40,331 bases of DNA from positions 1 to 40,331 of the forward strand of contig CAIPWR010000019.1 of NCBI GenBank assembly GCA_903868795.1. The letters run 5' to 3'. The translations under genes and the position numbers were made by a program. The notes under the pieces were generated by a model that saw only the letters and a program-made list of their open reading frames with translations, had not been told where the DNA came from and ran no database searches. Shown here piece after piece: positions 8,494-16,963 of the stretch (positions are counted from its first letter, which is position 1; each line of letters begins with the position of its first letter). This stretch comes from an uncultured Spartobacteria bacterium. GTDB taxonomy: Bacteria; Verrucomicrobiota; Verrucomicrobiia; Chthoniobacterales; UBA6821.

Positions 8494-9768
8494 CTAGCCA
8501 CCTTTTTCCACTAGATCGAGGATCTCTTCCTTGGAAGGGCCAGAACCGACCATAGCCAAGCTTAAGGTTCTCATTGTGAGTATCTTTCGCGCTACCTGCT
8601 GGATCTCTGCAGAGGTAACCTTGGCGAGGCGGTCATAAACCGATTCGGGAGTGACCACCTTCCCGTAAGTCAATAGGGAGGTACCGAGGCGGTAGTTCTG
8701 CGTGGCGGCGCGTTCGAGGGCCATCCTACTGGTACCGATCGAGTAGTCGCAGGCACGGCGAAGCTCGGCGGAAGAAGGTCCCTTTTCTGAAATTCTCCGA
8801 CACTCTGCGAAGATCAGCTTCAGCGCTTTGGCGACGTTCTTTCCATCGAGCCCAAGGGCAATCTCGAAGGCACCGCAGTCTGAGTGTGTCGAGAGGGATG
8901 TGCTAATCGAGTAACAGAGTCCCCGGCGCTCGCGAAGCTCCTGAAAAAGACGGGAGCTCATATTCCCTCCGAGAAGAATATGGAGGAGATTCACCGCATA
9001 GCGTTTCGGATCGTGAGATCCCACTCCCCGGAAGGAGAGTGCAAGCTGCGTCTGTTGATTCTCACGGGACTCGATAACGATCCGAGGACTTCCCTGACGA
9101 GGTGGCAAGGCGATCCGCGGCCTGGATGTCCCGGTCGGGAGTCTCTTGAGAAAGCCCGTGGAGACCAACTTCACAAACTCACCATGATCGACGGCTCCAG
9201 CAGCGGTCACGATGGAGCTTCCTGCATGGTAGTTGCCACGAAGGTGCATCATGAGATCCTTGCGTGAAATCGCAGCAAGGCTTTTCTTCGTTCCGGTGAT
9301 GGGACGGCTAAGCGAATTTCCCCTCCAGGTCTCGGCAGTCAGGAGTTCCTGCACATGCTGGGCTGACTCGTCACGGATCATCTCGATCTCCTCGACAATC
9401 ACTCCCCTCTCCCGCTCGACTTCCCGGGGATCAATGCGGGAGTTGCAGTACATGTCGGAGAGAACCTCCGTCACCCTGGCCAGATGATCGGAGGAGGCCG
9501 CTGCATAGAAGCAGGTACGCTCCTCTGCCGTGTAGGCATTCAAATCACCACCGACTCCCTCGACCTCCTCGCTGATTCGGCGGGCGCTCCGTTTCTTTGT
9601 ACCCTTAAAGAGCAAATGCTCCAGGAAATGGGAGATCCCGCCGATCCGCGCAGGCTCGTGACGGCCGCCGACGGCACACCAGATGCCGACTGCAACCGTC
9701 TGGGAAGAGGGCATCATCTGGGTCGCCACACGGAGACCGTTGGGAAGAATCGAAACCTCAGGATTCAT
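8494..9768 (-). CDS. M16 family zinc peptidase (pitrilysin/insulinase type)
   Basis: A 424-aa single-unit M16 protease related to mitochondrial processing peptidase beta and Bacillus YmxG. The inverted zinc motif HFLEH lies at residues 47-51 within GGISHFLEHLLFKGTKKRSA, followed by GGDLNAYTAEERTCFYA and, about 75 residues on, GVIVEEIEMIRD supplying the third ligand. The second half has FRGVGSHDPKRYAVNLLHIL, LLGGNMSSRLFQELRERRGL and CYSISTSL, typical of the inactive M16_C lobe. ATG at 9768 was chosen over an upstream ATG at 9795 because NPEVSILPNGLRV is the usual N-terminus. It is preceded by TTTTTTTCCT, not an SD. Probably cytoplasmic; substrates unknown. Confidence 0.9.
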   Translation of the reverse strand: MNPEVSILPNGLRVATQMMPSSQTVAVGIWCAVGGRHEPARIGGISHFLEHLLFKGTKKRSARRISEEVEGVGGDLNAYTAEERTCFYAAASSDHLARVTEVLSDMYCNSRIDPREVERERGVIVEEIEMIRDESAQHVQELLTAETWRGNSLSRPITGTKKSLAAISRKDLMMHLRGNYHAGSSIVTAAGAVDHGEFVKLVSTGFLKRLPTGTSRPRIALPPRQGSPRIVIESRENQQTQLALSFRGVGSHDPKRYAVNLLHILLGGNMSSRLFQELRERRGLCYSISTSLSTHSDCGAFEIALGLDGKNVAKALKLIFAECRRISEKGPSSAELRRACDYSIGTSRMALERAATQNYRLGTSLLTYGKVVTPESVYDRLAKVTSAEIQQVARKILTMRTLSLAMVGSGPSKEEILDLVEKGG

Positions 9769-9808
9769 AGGAAAAAAATGTTTTAGAAGAACCAAATAGG
9801 GGTTTTTG

Positions 9809-9999
9809 AATATGGACCTCAGGAACTCAGGAAGAAAAGCTGGATCGGTATAGATGTGATTAGTTCTCGTGATCCATGTTGCATCGGCTTGCCTAACAGT
9901 TACTTTGCATCTTTGAGTGATTGTTTTTAGTTGAAAACTTCCTCACTGGTTTCATTTGCTTGCCTGGCCGTTACTTCCTGAGTTCTTGAGTTCCATATT
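9809..9999. repeat. Palindromic CTCAGGAA element, copy b
   Basis: The 346-bp gap between the M16 gene and ispD (9769-10114) is filled largely by this element. The left arm at 9809-9834 begins AATATGGACCTCAGGAACTC; the right arm at 9974-9999 is its near-complement (24 of 26), ending GAGTTCCATATT. Both arms contain two CTCAGGAA-like units. The 139-bp centre is AT-rich and unlike that of copy a. The left arm lies about 40 bp upstream of the M16 start. Confidence 0.75.
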
Positions 10000-10012
10000 T
10001 TCCCCTGTCTTC

Positions 10013-10039
10013 TCTCTTACCCACTGAAAACAGCGAGGA
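10013..10039 (-). repeat. 27-nt module, also present inverted at 38648-38674
   Basis: These 27 bases are the exact reverse complement of 38648-38674. Here the module follows the right arm of palindromic copy b by 13 bp; at 38.6 kb it precedes a solo arm by 15 bp. The core reads CAGTGGGTAAGAGA on the minus strand. No protein or RNA assignment is apparent. Confidence 0.85.
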
Positions 10040-10114
10040 ACCAAAACACTTCATTAACATCCAGGAAAACCGAACCCGGAGTCCGTTTGCAACGGATCCC
10101 CGTTTCTGCATTTT

Positions 10115-10837
10115 TCATTTTTCATTTTGCCTTTCCCTGTCTCGGAGCAATGCCTCTGCCACTGCAAGATCCGAGGGCCAGGTGATCTTTAGATTCGGCT
10201 CCAGATTCTCCACAAAGGGAATTCTCCAGCCCGCGGCAAGCGCCACGGAAACCTCGTCGGTAGGCTTACCATGAGCCTGCTCTAACAGCAGCTTGAGCAA
10301 TGGTACTGCACGGAAGACCTGGGGAGTCTGCATGGCCCAGAGTCCCGAGCGATCAATCGTCTTGACCGCACATCCCTCCTGGTCGGCCAGATGGAGAGTG
10401 TCAGAAACAGGAACGGCAGCAGCGGAGGCACCGACCGCCCCAGCGATCTCGAGGCAACGCGTGATCAGCGAAGGAGTGACTAGGGGACGGGCCGCATCAT
10501 GGATGGCAACCAGATCGACACATGGAGGGAGGGCTTGCAACCCTCGCTCAACAGACTCCTTGCGATAGGAGCCACCCGTCACCACGGAGGTAAGCTTTGA
10601 GATCCCGGCGGCGATCGCTATCGCACGAAACTCCTCCTCGCGCCCCTTGGGAGCAACCAGAACGATACTGCTGATCGACGAGGTCTGCTCGAAGGCTAAA
10701 AGAGACCAAGCAAGCACGGGGAGACCAGCAACGGGAAGCGCGAGCTTGTCACCGCCAAAACGACTTCCCGAGCCACCACCGACCAGAATGGCTGCGCATT
10801 CCGTGACAGCGCTGGCTGGAGGAGGCGAGCTACCCAT
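10115..10837 (-). CDS. ispD: 2-C-methyl-D-erythritol 4-phosphate cytidylyltransferase
   Basis: Third step of the MEP isoprenoid pathway: transfers CMP from CTP to MEP. In 240 aa it shows the nucleotide-binding GGGSGSRFGGDKLALPVAG, VVTGGSYRKESVERGLQAL, and DLVAIHDAARPLVTPSLI, then VSDTLHLADQ and QTPQVFRAVPLLKLL, with TDEVSVALAAGW near the C-terminus. This is the standard IspD arrangement. The last codons and the stop lie in an AT-rich ATGAAAAATGAAAA tract. ispF is not adjacent. It lies 25 bp downstream of yqeY on the same strand. The start is preceded by TTTTTTCCGATCAC with no SD. Confidence 0.94.
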   Translation of the reverse strand: MGSSPPPASAVTECAAILVGGGSGSRFGGDKLALPVAGLPVLAWSLLAFEQTSSISSIVLVAPKGREEEFRAIAIAAGISKLTSVVTGGSYRKESVERGLQALPPCVDLVAIHDAARPLVTPSLITRCLEIAGAVGASAAAVPVSDTLHLADQEGCAVKTIDRSGLWAMQTPQVFRAVPLLKLLLEQAHGKPTDEVSVALAAGWRIPFVENLEPNLKITWPSDLAVAEALLRDRERQNEK

Positions 10838-10862
10838 GTGATCGGAAAAAAGGCGGAAAGAA

Positions 10863-11315
10863 TTAGGGCAGGAGCTTCTGCACCAGCGCGCTCAGGCTCT
10901 TGCCATCGGCACGGCCCTCCGCCTTGGCTTGGGCGATCTTCATGACCGCTCCCATCTGGGCCTTCGAGGTGGCACCCGCTTCGGCAATTGCTTCACTCAC
11001 GATCTTTTCAAGCTCCTCGGGTGAGAGTGCGGCTGGCAGGTAGGCGGAGAGTACGGAGATCTCAGCGCGCTCACTGGCGGCGGAGTCGGGACGCCCCCCT
11101 TTCTCAAATCCCTCAGCAGCATCCTCGCGCTGCTTGATCTGCTTGCGCAGGACGGTGACGGCCGTCTCGTCGTCGATCACGGCATCAGCTCCGGACTTCT
11201 CGATGGCCGCGTACTTGAGGGCGCTCTTCACCATGCGGAGTGTCCCGAGGCGGGCGGCGTCGCGGGCTTTCATGGCTTCCTTGAGGTCGTGATCGATTTT
11301 TTCTGCGAGTGTCAT
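10863..11315 (-). CDS. yqeY: GatB/YqeY domain protein
   Basis: A 150-aa stand-alone YqeY-family protein: KIDHDLKEAMKARDAARLGT, LRMVKSALKYAAIEK, and RKQIKQREDAAEGFEKGGR, followed by EISVLSAYLPAALSPEELEK and GAVMKIAQAKAEGRADGKSL. The C-terminal part matches the tail domain of GatB and probably binds tRNA, but the free-standing protein's exact role is not established. Length is normal. It precedes ispD on the minus strand and is divergent from gltX, which starts 86 bp away; the shared gap must hold promoters for both directions, though I see no confident one. Confidence 0.92.
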   Translation of the reverse strand: MTLAEKIDHDLKEAMKARDAARLGTLRMVKSALKYAAIEKSGADAVIDDETAVTVLRKQIKQREDAAEGFEKGGRPDSAASERAEISVLSAYLPAALSPEELEKIVSEAIAEAGATSKAQMGAVMKIAQAKAEGRADGKSLSALVQKLLP

Positions 11316-11400
11316 GGGATGGGCTTGGTTGGCTTGCGTGGCGGCTTGGTTGGCTTTGTGAATGAACCTTTGAAGCTACGCGCTTGAGTTGCCTCAGTAA

Positions 11401-12753
11401 ATGAATTCTCATGGAGAGATGTCTGAACGACCTGTCCGCACCCGCTTCGCCCCCTCTCCCACCGGCCTTCTCCATGTCGGGGGAGCCCGCACCGCACTCT
11501 TCAACTGGATCTACGCCCGCAAGCACGCCGGCACCTTCGTTCTCCGCATCGAGGATACCGATCACACGCGCAATACCGAAGAGGCAAAGCAGGTCATCCT
11601 CGACGGACTCCACTGGCTCGGCCTCGATTGGGACGAGGGACCGCAGAAGGGTGGCAATTACGGCCCTTACTATCAGAGCGAGCGTGGAGCAATCTACGAG
11701 GAGTATCTGGCACGTCTTGAGAAGGCAGGGCATCTCTACGAGGACAACGGAGCCATCCGCTTTCGCTCTCCCCGCGAGAAGGTCATCGTCGATGACGAGA
11801 TCTGCGGAAAGATCGAGTTCGACCTCACTAATCCCGGCACCCATCCCGATCTGACGCTTCGTCGCCCCGACGGCTCCTGGATCTTCCACTTCGTGAGCGT
11901 CGTCGATGACATCGAGATGAAGATCACCCATGTCATCCGTGGTGAGGATCATCTTTCCAACACTCCAAAGCATGTCGAACTTTACAAGGCGCTCGGCGCG
12001 GAACCTCCCCGCTTCGCCCACATGCCGCTCATCCTTAACCGTGACGGAAGCAAGATGAGCAAGCGTGACGAGGGAGCCGCTCTCGGCACTTACCCCGAGG
12101 CAGGATATGCACCGGAGGCAGTCCGCAACTACCTCAGCCTCCTCGGTTGGTCTCCGAAGGAGAACCGCGAGATCATCAGCACCGAAGAAGTCGTCGCTCT
12201 TTTCGATCTCCATCAGGTCAACCGCCGCAACGCAGCCTTCGACCTCGACAAATGTTTTTGGATCAATGGTCAGTATCTTCTCTCCATGGATCTCGCCCGC
12301 TATGCAGAACTGGCGATCCCCTTCCTCCAGAAGGCCGGCATCACCTGGCCGACCTGGGAAGCTCTTGAAAAGGTCCTCACGATTGTGAAGCCCAAAGTGA
12401 AGCTCCTCAAGGATCTCCCTGAGTGGGTGGCTTGTTTCTTCACGGAGGAGCTTTCCTATGATGAAGCCGCCGTTGCAAAATCCCTCACAGGATCCGCCGC
12501 CGCCGAGCGCCTGCAAGCCCTCTCCGATGCCTATGCGGCTCTTCCCACTTGGGATGCCGCCTCGCTGGAAGCATCCCTCAAGGAAACCGCCGCCAAACTC
12601 GGTATCAAGACCGGTGAGATGGTTCATCCAGCGCGCGTCGCCGTCAGCGGTCGAGGCATCGGCCCGGGACTCTACGAGATGATCGAGATCCTCGGTAAAG
12701 AACGCTCCCTTGCCCGCATCGCGAAAGGAATCGAAAAAGCAAAGGCCGCATGA
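11401..12753 (+). CDS. gltX: Glutamyl-tRNA synthetase
   Basis: Charges tRNA-Glu (and possibly tRNA-Gln) with glutamate. Class I features are clear: RTRFAPSPTGLLHVGGARTA carries the HIGH-equivalent HVGG, then LRIEDTDHTRNTEEAKQVI, and SKMSKRDEGAALGTYPEAG carries KMSKS. The C-terminal anticodon-binding region follows, ending GRGIGPGLYEMIEILGKERS. At 450 aa it is slightly shorter than E. coli GltX. Two starts are possible: ATG 11401, or ATG 11419 (MSERPVRTRF), which fits the family better but is directly abutted by GGAGAG. It overlaps aroE by 4 bp (ATGA), so the two are coupled. Confidence 0.95.
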   Translation: MNSHGEMSERPVRTRFAPSPTGLLHVGGARTALFNWIYARKHAGTFVLRIEDTDHTRNTEEAKQVILDGLHWLGLDWDEGPQKGGNYGPYYQSERGAIYEEYLARLEKAGHLYEDNGAIRFRSPREKVIVDDEICGKIEFDLTNPGTHPDLTLRRPDGSWIFHFVSVVDDIEMKITHVIRGEDHLSNTPKHVELYKALGAEPPRFAHMPLILNRDGSKMSKRDEGAALGTYPEAGYAPEAVRNYLSLLGWSPKENREIISTEEVVALFDLHQVNRRNAAFDLDKCFWINGQYLLSMDLARYAELAIPFLQKAGITWPTWEALEKVLTIVKPKVKLLKDLPEWVACFFTEELSYDEAAVAKSLTGSAAAERLQALSDAYAALPTWDAASLEASLKETAAKLGIKTGEMVHPARVAVSGRGIGPGLYEMIEILGKERSLARIAKGIEKAKAA

Positions 12754-13682
12754 GCTATGATCCCGAGTTGACGGAGGTCTTTACGGCAGCTGATCTCGCC
12801 GGAGGTGGTGAGATCTTCCGCAAGCTAAACCCTCCGGCTCGGCTAGCAGTCTTTGGGGATCCGGTCGCCCACTCGGCTTCGCCTCCCATGCACAATGCTG
12901 CACTTAGGGAGCTAAACCACGCCCTTCAGTACGTTCGCATCCGTGTCACTCCCGAAGAACTATCGGAGGCGCTAAGAAATCTAGCCTCAGCTGATTTCAT
13001 CGGAGCGAGCCTCACCATTCCCCGCAAGCAGGCGGCACTTCCCCTCATGGATGAGGTCAGTCGTGAAGCAAGGCTCATCGGAGCTATTAATACCGTGGCA
13101 GTCCGTGATGAAAAGCTGTGCGGATTCAATACCGACGGGCCCGGTCTTGCGGCAGCTATCAGTGAGGAATTCGGCATCCCGCTGAAAGAACTCAGCGTCT
13201 TGATCCTAGGTGGAACGGGAGGTGCCGGGCGCGCGATCACTGTGCAATGTGCACTGGAAGATTGCCCCTCGATTACGATTGCAAACCGCAATCCCGCCAA
13301 GGGTGACCAGCTTGCCGCTGAGATCCGTGAATCGATTGGAAAACAAGTGGCATCCGTTTCTCTTGATCCGAAAGACCTCTACTCAGCGATCCCCTCGGTC
13401 GACCTAGTTATCAACGCCACGCCGCTCGGTATGGAGGCAGATGATTCCTCCCCTCTATCCAATCTCTCCGAGGGACTCCTCACCTCCAATCACCTCGTCT
13501 ACGACACCGTCTACAGTGGTGGTGAAACGGCGTTGCTCAAACAGGCACGCTTGGCAGATGCCCGTTGCGCTGGAGGCTTCTCCATGCTCCTGCATCAGGG
13601 AGCCCTACAGAACGCTCTTTGGTTCGGTGCCCCAGCACCTCTCGAAACGATGCGAGAAGCGCTTCAGTCTCTTAGGAACTAA
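12750..13682 (+). CDS. aroE: Shikimate dehydrogenase
   Basis: Reduces 3-dehydroshikimate to shikimate with NADPH in aromatic amino-acid synthesis. The 310-aa protein contains LAVFGDPVAHSASPPMHNAA (shikimate-binding Ser pair), FIGASLTIPRKQAALPLMDE with the catalytic Lys, INTVAVRDEKLCGFNTDGPG, the Rossmann loop LILGGTGGAGRAI, and GGFSMLLHQGALQNALWFG. About 25 extra residues precede the core. Its ATG overlaps the gltX stop, implying coupled translation. It converges with ribF; the two coding regions overlap tail to tail by 11 bp, so no separate terminator fits between them. Confidence 0.94.
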   Translation: MSYDPELTEVFTAADLAGGGEIFRKLNPPARLAVFGDPVAHSASPPMHNAALRELNHALQYVRIRVTPEELSEALRNLASADFIGASLTIPRKQAALPLMDEVSREARLIGAINTVAVRDEKLCGFNTDGPGLAAAISEEFGIPLKELSVLILGGTGGAGRAITVQCALEDCPSITIANRNPAKGDQLAAEIRESIGKQVASVSLDPKDLYSAIPSVDLVINATPLGMEADDSSPLSNLSEGLLTSNHLVYDTVYSGGETALLKQARLADARCAGGFSMLLHQGALQNALWFGAPAPLETMREALQSLRN

Positions 13683-14601
13683 GAAGTTCCCTTGCACTAT
13701 CACGGTCGCAGGCGATGTGAGCCTTTAACTCCTCCAATCCATTGAACTTCTGTTCTGGACGTAGGAATTTCACGAACACTAACGCGAGGTTCTCACCGAC
13801 CAAATCAGAGGTGAAATCAAAGAGATGGACCTCCACGACGGGTGTCGTGGCCAAGGTATCGACGGTGGGACGCAGGCCGATATTACAGACTCCGGAAAGG
13901 ATGGTTCCTGCTCGGTGGACTTTCACAGCATAGACTCCATTGGGCGGCAACTGCATCCCCTCGATCTCAAGATTGGCCGTAGGGAAACCGATCTTAGAAC
14001 CGAGGCCAGCCCCTGAGACGACCTTTCCCGAGAGCAGGAAGGGTCGACCCAGACAGGTGGCAGCGTCGGTCAGATTTCCGGAGGCAACCGCGGTCCTAAT
14101 GCGGGTGCTGCTGATCGAGGCACCCTCGGCCATCACGGGATCGATCTGGATGACAGAGAAGTTGTGGGCGACTCCCAGTTCCTTCAGGAGGGCCACATTA
14201 CCCTCCCCTCCCTTGCCAAAGAACCACTCGCGTCCCACGCAGACAGCGCGTAGAGAAGAGGAAGAAGAAACGAGCGAGGCGATGAAATCGCGTGCAGTGA
14301 CAGAGGCCAGTTCGCTGGTGAAAGGAAGCAGCAGCAGAGCCTGAACTCCCATTCCATCGAGCAGAGCGATCTTTGCGTCGTTTCGGGTGAGTAACTTCGG
14401 AGCCTTCTCAGGACGGAGCAAGGCGGCGGGATGGCGGTCAAAGGTCATCACCACGGCCGTTCCCCCACAGGATGCGGCTTCCTCCATGGCACGGCGAATA
14501 AGCGCCTGATGTCCGAGATGAACCCCGTCGAAGGTCCCCGCAGCGAGAACAATCGGCCCCTTCAATGATGAAAGATCGCCGACGGAGTAAAGGATCTTCA
14601 T
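13672..14601 (-). CDS. ribF: Bifunctional riboflavin kinase / FAD synthetase
   Basis: Converts riboflavin to FMN and FMN to FAD. The N-terminal adenylyltransferase lobe has VLAAGTFDGVHLGHQALIRR (HxGH motif), TAVVMTFDRHPAALLRPEKA, and VGREWFFGKGGEGNVALLKE, followed by ISSTRIRTAVASG. The C-terminal kinase lobe begins GRPFLLSGKVVSGAGLGSKI with GFPTANLEIEG, and has NGVYAVKV and VEVHLFDF. At 309 aa it is full length. It is last in the nusA-infB-rbfA-nrnA-truB-ribF run, a conserved order. The ATG is preceded by TTTTTTCTCC, and palindromic copy c begins 8 bp further upstream. Confidence 0.96.
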   Translation of the reverse strand: MKILYSVGDLSSLKGPIVLAAGTFDGVHLGHQALIRRAMEEAASCGGTAVVMTFDRHPAALLRPEKAPKLLTRNDAKIALLDGMGVQALLLLPFTSELASVTARDFIASLVSSSSSLRAVCVGREWFFGKGGEGNVALLKELGVAHNFSVIQIDPVMAEGASISSTRIRTAVASGNLTDAATCLGRPFLLSGKVVSGAGLGSKIGFPTANLEIEGMQLPPNGVYAVKVHRAGTILSGVCNIGLRPTVDTLATTPVVEVHLFDFTSDLVGENLALVFVKFLRPEQKFNGLEELKAHIACDRDSARELLSS

Positions 14602-14609
14602 GGAGAAAA

Positions 14610-14766
14610 AATATGGAAATCAGGAAATCAGGAAGTGATTGCCAGCAGGAAACAGAATTAAGAATCCCTATGAAAAGCTAAGCGAGGCATTTCAGATTCA
14701 GTCTCTAACAATTTCATTTCAGTTCTCAGTTTTTTCCTGAGTTCCTGATTTCCTGAGTTCCATATT
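14610..14766. repeat. Palindromic CTCAGGAA element, copy c
   Basis: This fills the truB-ribF gap. The left arm 14610-14635 begins AATATGGAAATCAGGAAATC; the right arm 14734-14766 is complementary and has one extra 8-nt unit (TTCCTGAGTTCCTGATTTCC, then TGAGTTCCATATT). The unit is CTCAGGAA or ATCAGGAA, and the change to ATCAGGAA appears in both arms. The centre shares no clear similarity with copies a and b. It interrupts the otherwise tight translation-gene run. Confidence 0.75.
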
Positions 14767-14788
14767 AAAAAACTCTGCAGGAAAGTTC

Positions 14789-15511
14789 CTACGCTCCGCG
14801 AAGGCGAGAGACTTGGGGAAGCGTCAGGAGTTTTTCGAGGATCTGTTCCTTCGTGGCCGTCTTGAGATCAGCGGCTGGGAAGGCCATGTTCACATCGAAA
14901 CGTCCTGACTTGGTGCGGCGGAGGGCGTTGAGATGGGCACCGCATCCGAGGTCGTTGCCGATATCGAAGGCATAGGTCCTGACATAGAATCCCTTGCTGC
15001 AGACAACTCGGAAATCAATTTCCGGCAACCTCACTCCGAGGATGTGATGGGCATAGATATGAACGAAACGGGGCTCCCGCTCGACTGTCTTTCCCTGACG
15101 GGCGAGCTTGTAGAGGGCGACTCCATCTTTCTTGATCGCCGAGACCATGGGAGGGGTCTGATAAAAATCGCCGTCATACTTGGCAAAGGAGATCTCGAGT
15201 TGCTCCGGTGTGAAGGCTGGCACGATACGTGTTTCGGTGATCTCTCCGTCCGCATCCTGGGAATCCGTCATCTCACCAAGCTTCATCGTCCCCTCATACT
15301 CCTTGTCCTCGCTCATGAGCAGATCCTGGATCTTCGTTCCCTTGCCGAGGGTTAGCAAAAGAAGGCCTGTGGCCATGGGATCAAGGGTTCCGCAATGACC
15401 GATCTTTTTCGTACCAAGAACCCTGCGGGCAATAGCCACGACATCGTGGGAAGTCATGCCCGAGGCTTTGTCGATCGGAAGAACACCATCAATCAGGGAG
15501 TCAGTACGCAT
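14789..15511 (-). CDS. truB: tRNA pseudouridine(55) synthase
   Basis: Isomerises U55 in the T-loop of tRNAs. The 240-aa sequence has GVLPIDKASGMTSHDVVAIA, VLGTKKIGHCGTLDPMATGL with the catalytic Asp in GTLDP, then LLLTLGKGTKIQDLLMSEDK, YEGTMKLGEMTDSQDADGEI and YQTPPMVSAIKKDGVALYKL. At 240 aa it is shorter than E. coli TruB (about 314 aa) because it lacks most of the C-terminal PUA-like extension. The start is preceded by CTGATTTTCC with no SD. It lies 33 bp downstream of nrnA. Confidence 0.95.
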   Translation of the reverse strand: MRTDSLIDGVLPIDKASGMTSHDVVAIARRVLGTKKIGHCGTLDPMATGLLLLTLGKGTKIQDLLMSEDKEYEGTMKLGEMTDSQDADGEITETRIVPAFTPEQLEISFAKYDGDFYQTPPMVSAIKKDGVALYKLARQGKTVEREPRFVHIYAHHILGVRLPEIDFRVVCSKGFYVRTYAFDIGNDLGCGAHLNALRRTKSGRFDVNMAFPAADLKTATKEQILEKLLTLPQVSRLRGA

Positions 15512-15544
15512 GGAAAATCAGGTTGAGCGAGATCGTGAGATATA

Positions 15545-16534
15545 TCAGCGAATGGGTGAGGGCGAACCGAGCGCTGCATCAATGGCGGAGAGTACAGTCT
15601 TCTGGACATCCTCGAATGCTCCCTTAATCCGAGCACCCGAGGCCATGGGATGCCCCCCTCCCCCGAACTGCCGACAGAGATTGCAGGCGTCAAAACTCGC
15701 ATCCTTGGAGCGGAGACTCAGCCTGACCATGCCTTCGGGCAGTTCTTCAAAGAAGGCAGCGGCCTTGACTCCTTCAACAGAACGAAGGTTATCGATGATT
15801 CCCTCATTGTCCTCGGGAATCACACCCAGTTTCTCCACATCGGCAAGGGAGAGTGCGAAGCTGGCAACTCTGTCGTGGCTGGTAAACTGTGCGTTCACGA
15901 GGGCATGCTTGAGAAGTTCCAGTCGACGGCGCGGCTGATTCTCGTAGAGAGAGCGGGAGAGTTCGGCCACATTCACACCGCGCCTGATCAACTCGGCTCC
16001 AACCTCGTAGGTGCGATCGCTTGTACCATGATACTGGAAAGATCCCGTATCCGTGGAAATGGCTGCAAAGAGATTCGTCGCCATCTCTGGCGTGATGGTG
16101 ATTCCTTCATTCAGGAAAGCCTCCGCAAGGATCTGTCCCGTCGCAGGTCGTGACGGATCGATGAGATTGAGATCCGCATAGCCTTCATTGCTCTTGTGAT
16201 GATCAATGCAGATCCAGAGAGGAGACCCGGCAATGGCATCAATGACCGTCCCGAGGCGGTTTTTTACAGAGGTATCGAGGGCCAGAACTGCGTCGAAGCC
16301 GGAGGGTTCCACTGGGGGCGCCGTCACGAGTTCCGAGGAGGGCAAAAATGCATACTTCTCCAACATCCCATCCTCATTCCAAACGGTGACCTCATGCCCC
16401 TCGGCGCGAAGCCAGAGGGCCGCAGCAATCGCCGATCCGTAGGCATCCGGATCCGGGCGCAAGTGACTGGCCACCAGGATGCGTTTCCGACCGAGGAGAG
16501 CTTCTTTGATTTCCGGAAAGGCGACGTTCCTCAT
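15545..16534 (-). CDS. nrnA: DHH/DHHA1 family phosphoesterase (NrnA-like)
   Basis: Predicted bifunctional nanoRNase / 3'-phosphoadenosine phosphatase of the NrnA type. The DHH domain is visible as VASHLRPDPDAYGSAIAAAL, VLALDTSVKNRLG, WICIDHHKSNEGYADLNLID and LFAAISTDTGSFQYHGTSDR. The DHHA1 part ends CRQFGGGGHPMASGARIKG. The common HxxPDGDAxGS is here RPDPDAYGS; the aspartates are kept. Length (329 aa) is typical. The ATG overlaps the rbfA stop (ATGA) and is directly preceded by AAAGG. Its position between rbfA and truB is the conserved one for this gene. Confidence 0.92.
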   Translation of the reverse strand: MRNVAFPEIKEALLGRKRILVASHLRPDPDAYGSAIAAALWLRAEGHEVTVWNEDGMLEKYAFLPSSELVTAPPVEPSGFDAVLALDTSVKNRLGTVIDAIAGSPLWICIDHHKSNEGYADLNLIDPSRPATGQILAEAFLNEGITITPEMATNLFAAISTDTGSFQYHGTSDRTYEVGAELIRRGVNVAELSRSLYENQPRRRLELLKHALVNAQFTSHDRVASFALSLADVEKLGVIPEDNEGIIDNLRSVEGVKAAAFFEELPEGMVRLSLRSKDASFDACNLCRQFGGGGHPMASGARIKGAFEDVQKTVLSAIDAALGSPSPIR

Positions 16535-16920
16535 CCTTTACGATCCACTGGATCCTCGCCTTCACTTGGTTCATCGGGAGGGAGGGTCGCTTCGATTTCA
16601 TCAAGCAGGCTCAGCACGCGCGTCCCACGCTCGATCGACTCATCCAGATCAAAGTGCAATTGAGGCGTGTACTTGAGGATCACCCGACGTGAGAGTTCGT
16701 GCTGGAGATGCTGACGCTTCTCGGTGAGTTGGAGAATAGCCTGATCTTTCTGCCACTTTGTTCCGATGGCACTGATGGCGACATGGGCTTGTTTGAGATC
16801 GGGCGTGACATCGACAGCTCGAACAGAAACCAGAGGAGCCTCGAATTTCATCTCCCGACCAATAATGGTCCCGAGCTCACGCTTGAGCAGTTCGCAGACT
16901 CGGAGCATTCGAAGACTCAT
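16531..16920 (-). CDS. rbfA: 30S ribosome-binding factor A
   Basis: Assists 16S rRNA 5'-end maturation and cold adaptation by binding pre-30S particles. The 129-aa protein has a KH-like fold signature: RMLRVCELLKRELGTIIGRE, VSVRAVDVTPDLKQAHVAIS, and RVILKYTPQLHFDLDESIER, followed by GTRVLSLLDEIE. The acidic C-terminal tail (PPDEPSEGEDP) is common. It lies between infB and nrnA and overlaps nrnA by 4 bp. The start at 16920 follows CCCCATCCATC, with no SD. Confidence 0.94.
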   Translation of the reverse strand: MSLRMLRVCELLKRELGTIIGREMKFEAPLVSVRAVDVTPDLKQAHVAISAIGTKWQKDQAILQLTEKRQHLQHELSRRVILKYTPQLHFDLDESIERGTRVLSLLDEIEATLPPDEPSEGEDPVDRKG

Positions 16921-16963
16921 GATGGATGGGGTATCTTGGGCGGATGCCCGCTAATGGAAAAAA

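Noticed and set aside
11185-12627. 480-codon minus-strand open frame opposite gltX
   Set aside because: It is antisense to a clearly functional glutamyl-tRNA synthetase; the sequence has no family resemblance and its length reflects GC-rich codon bias.
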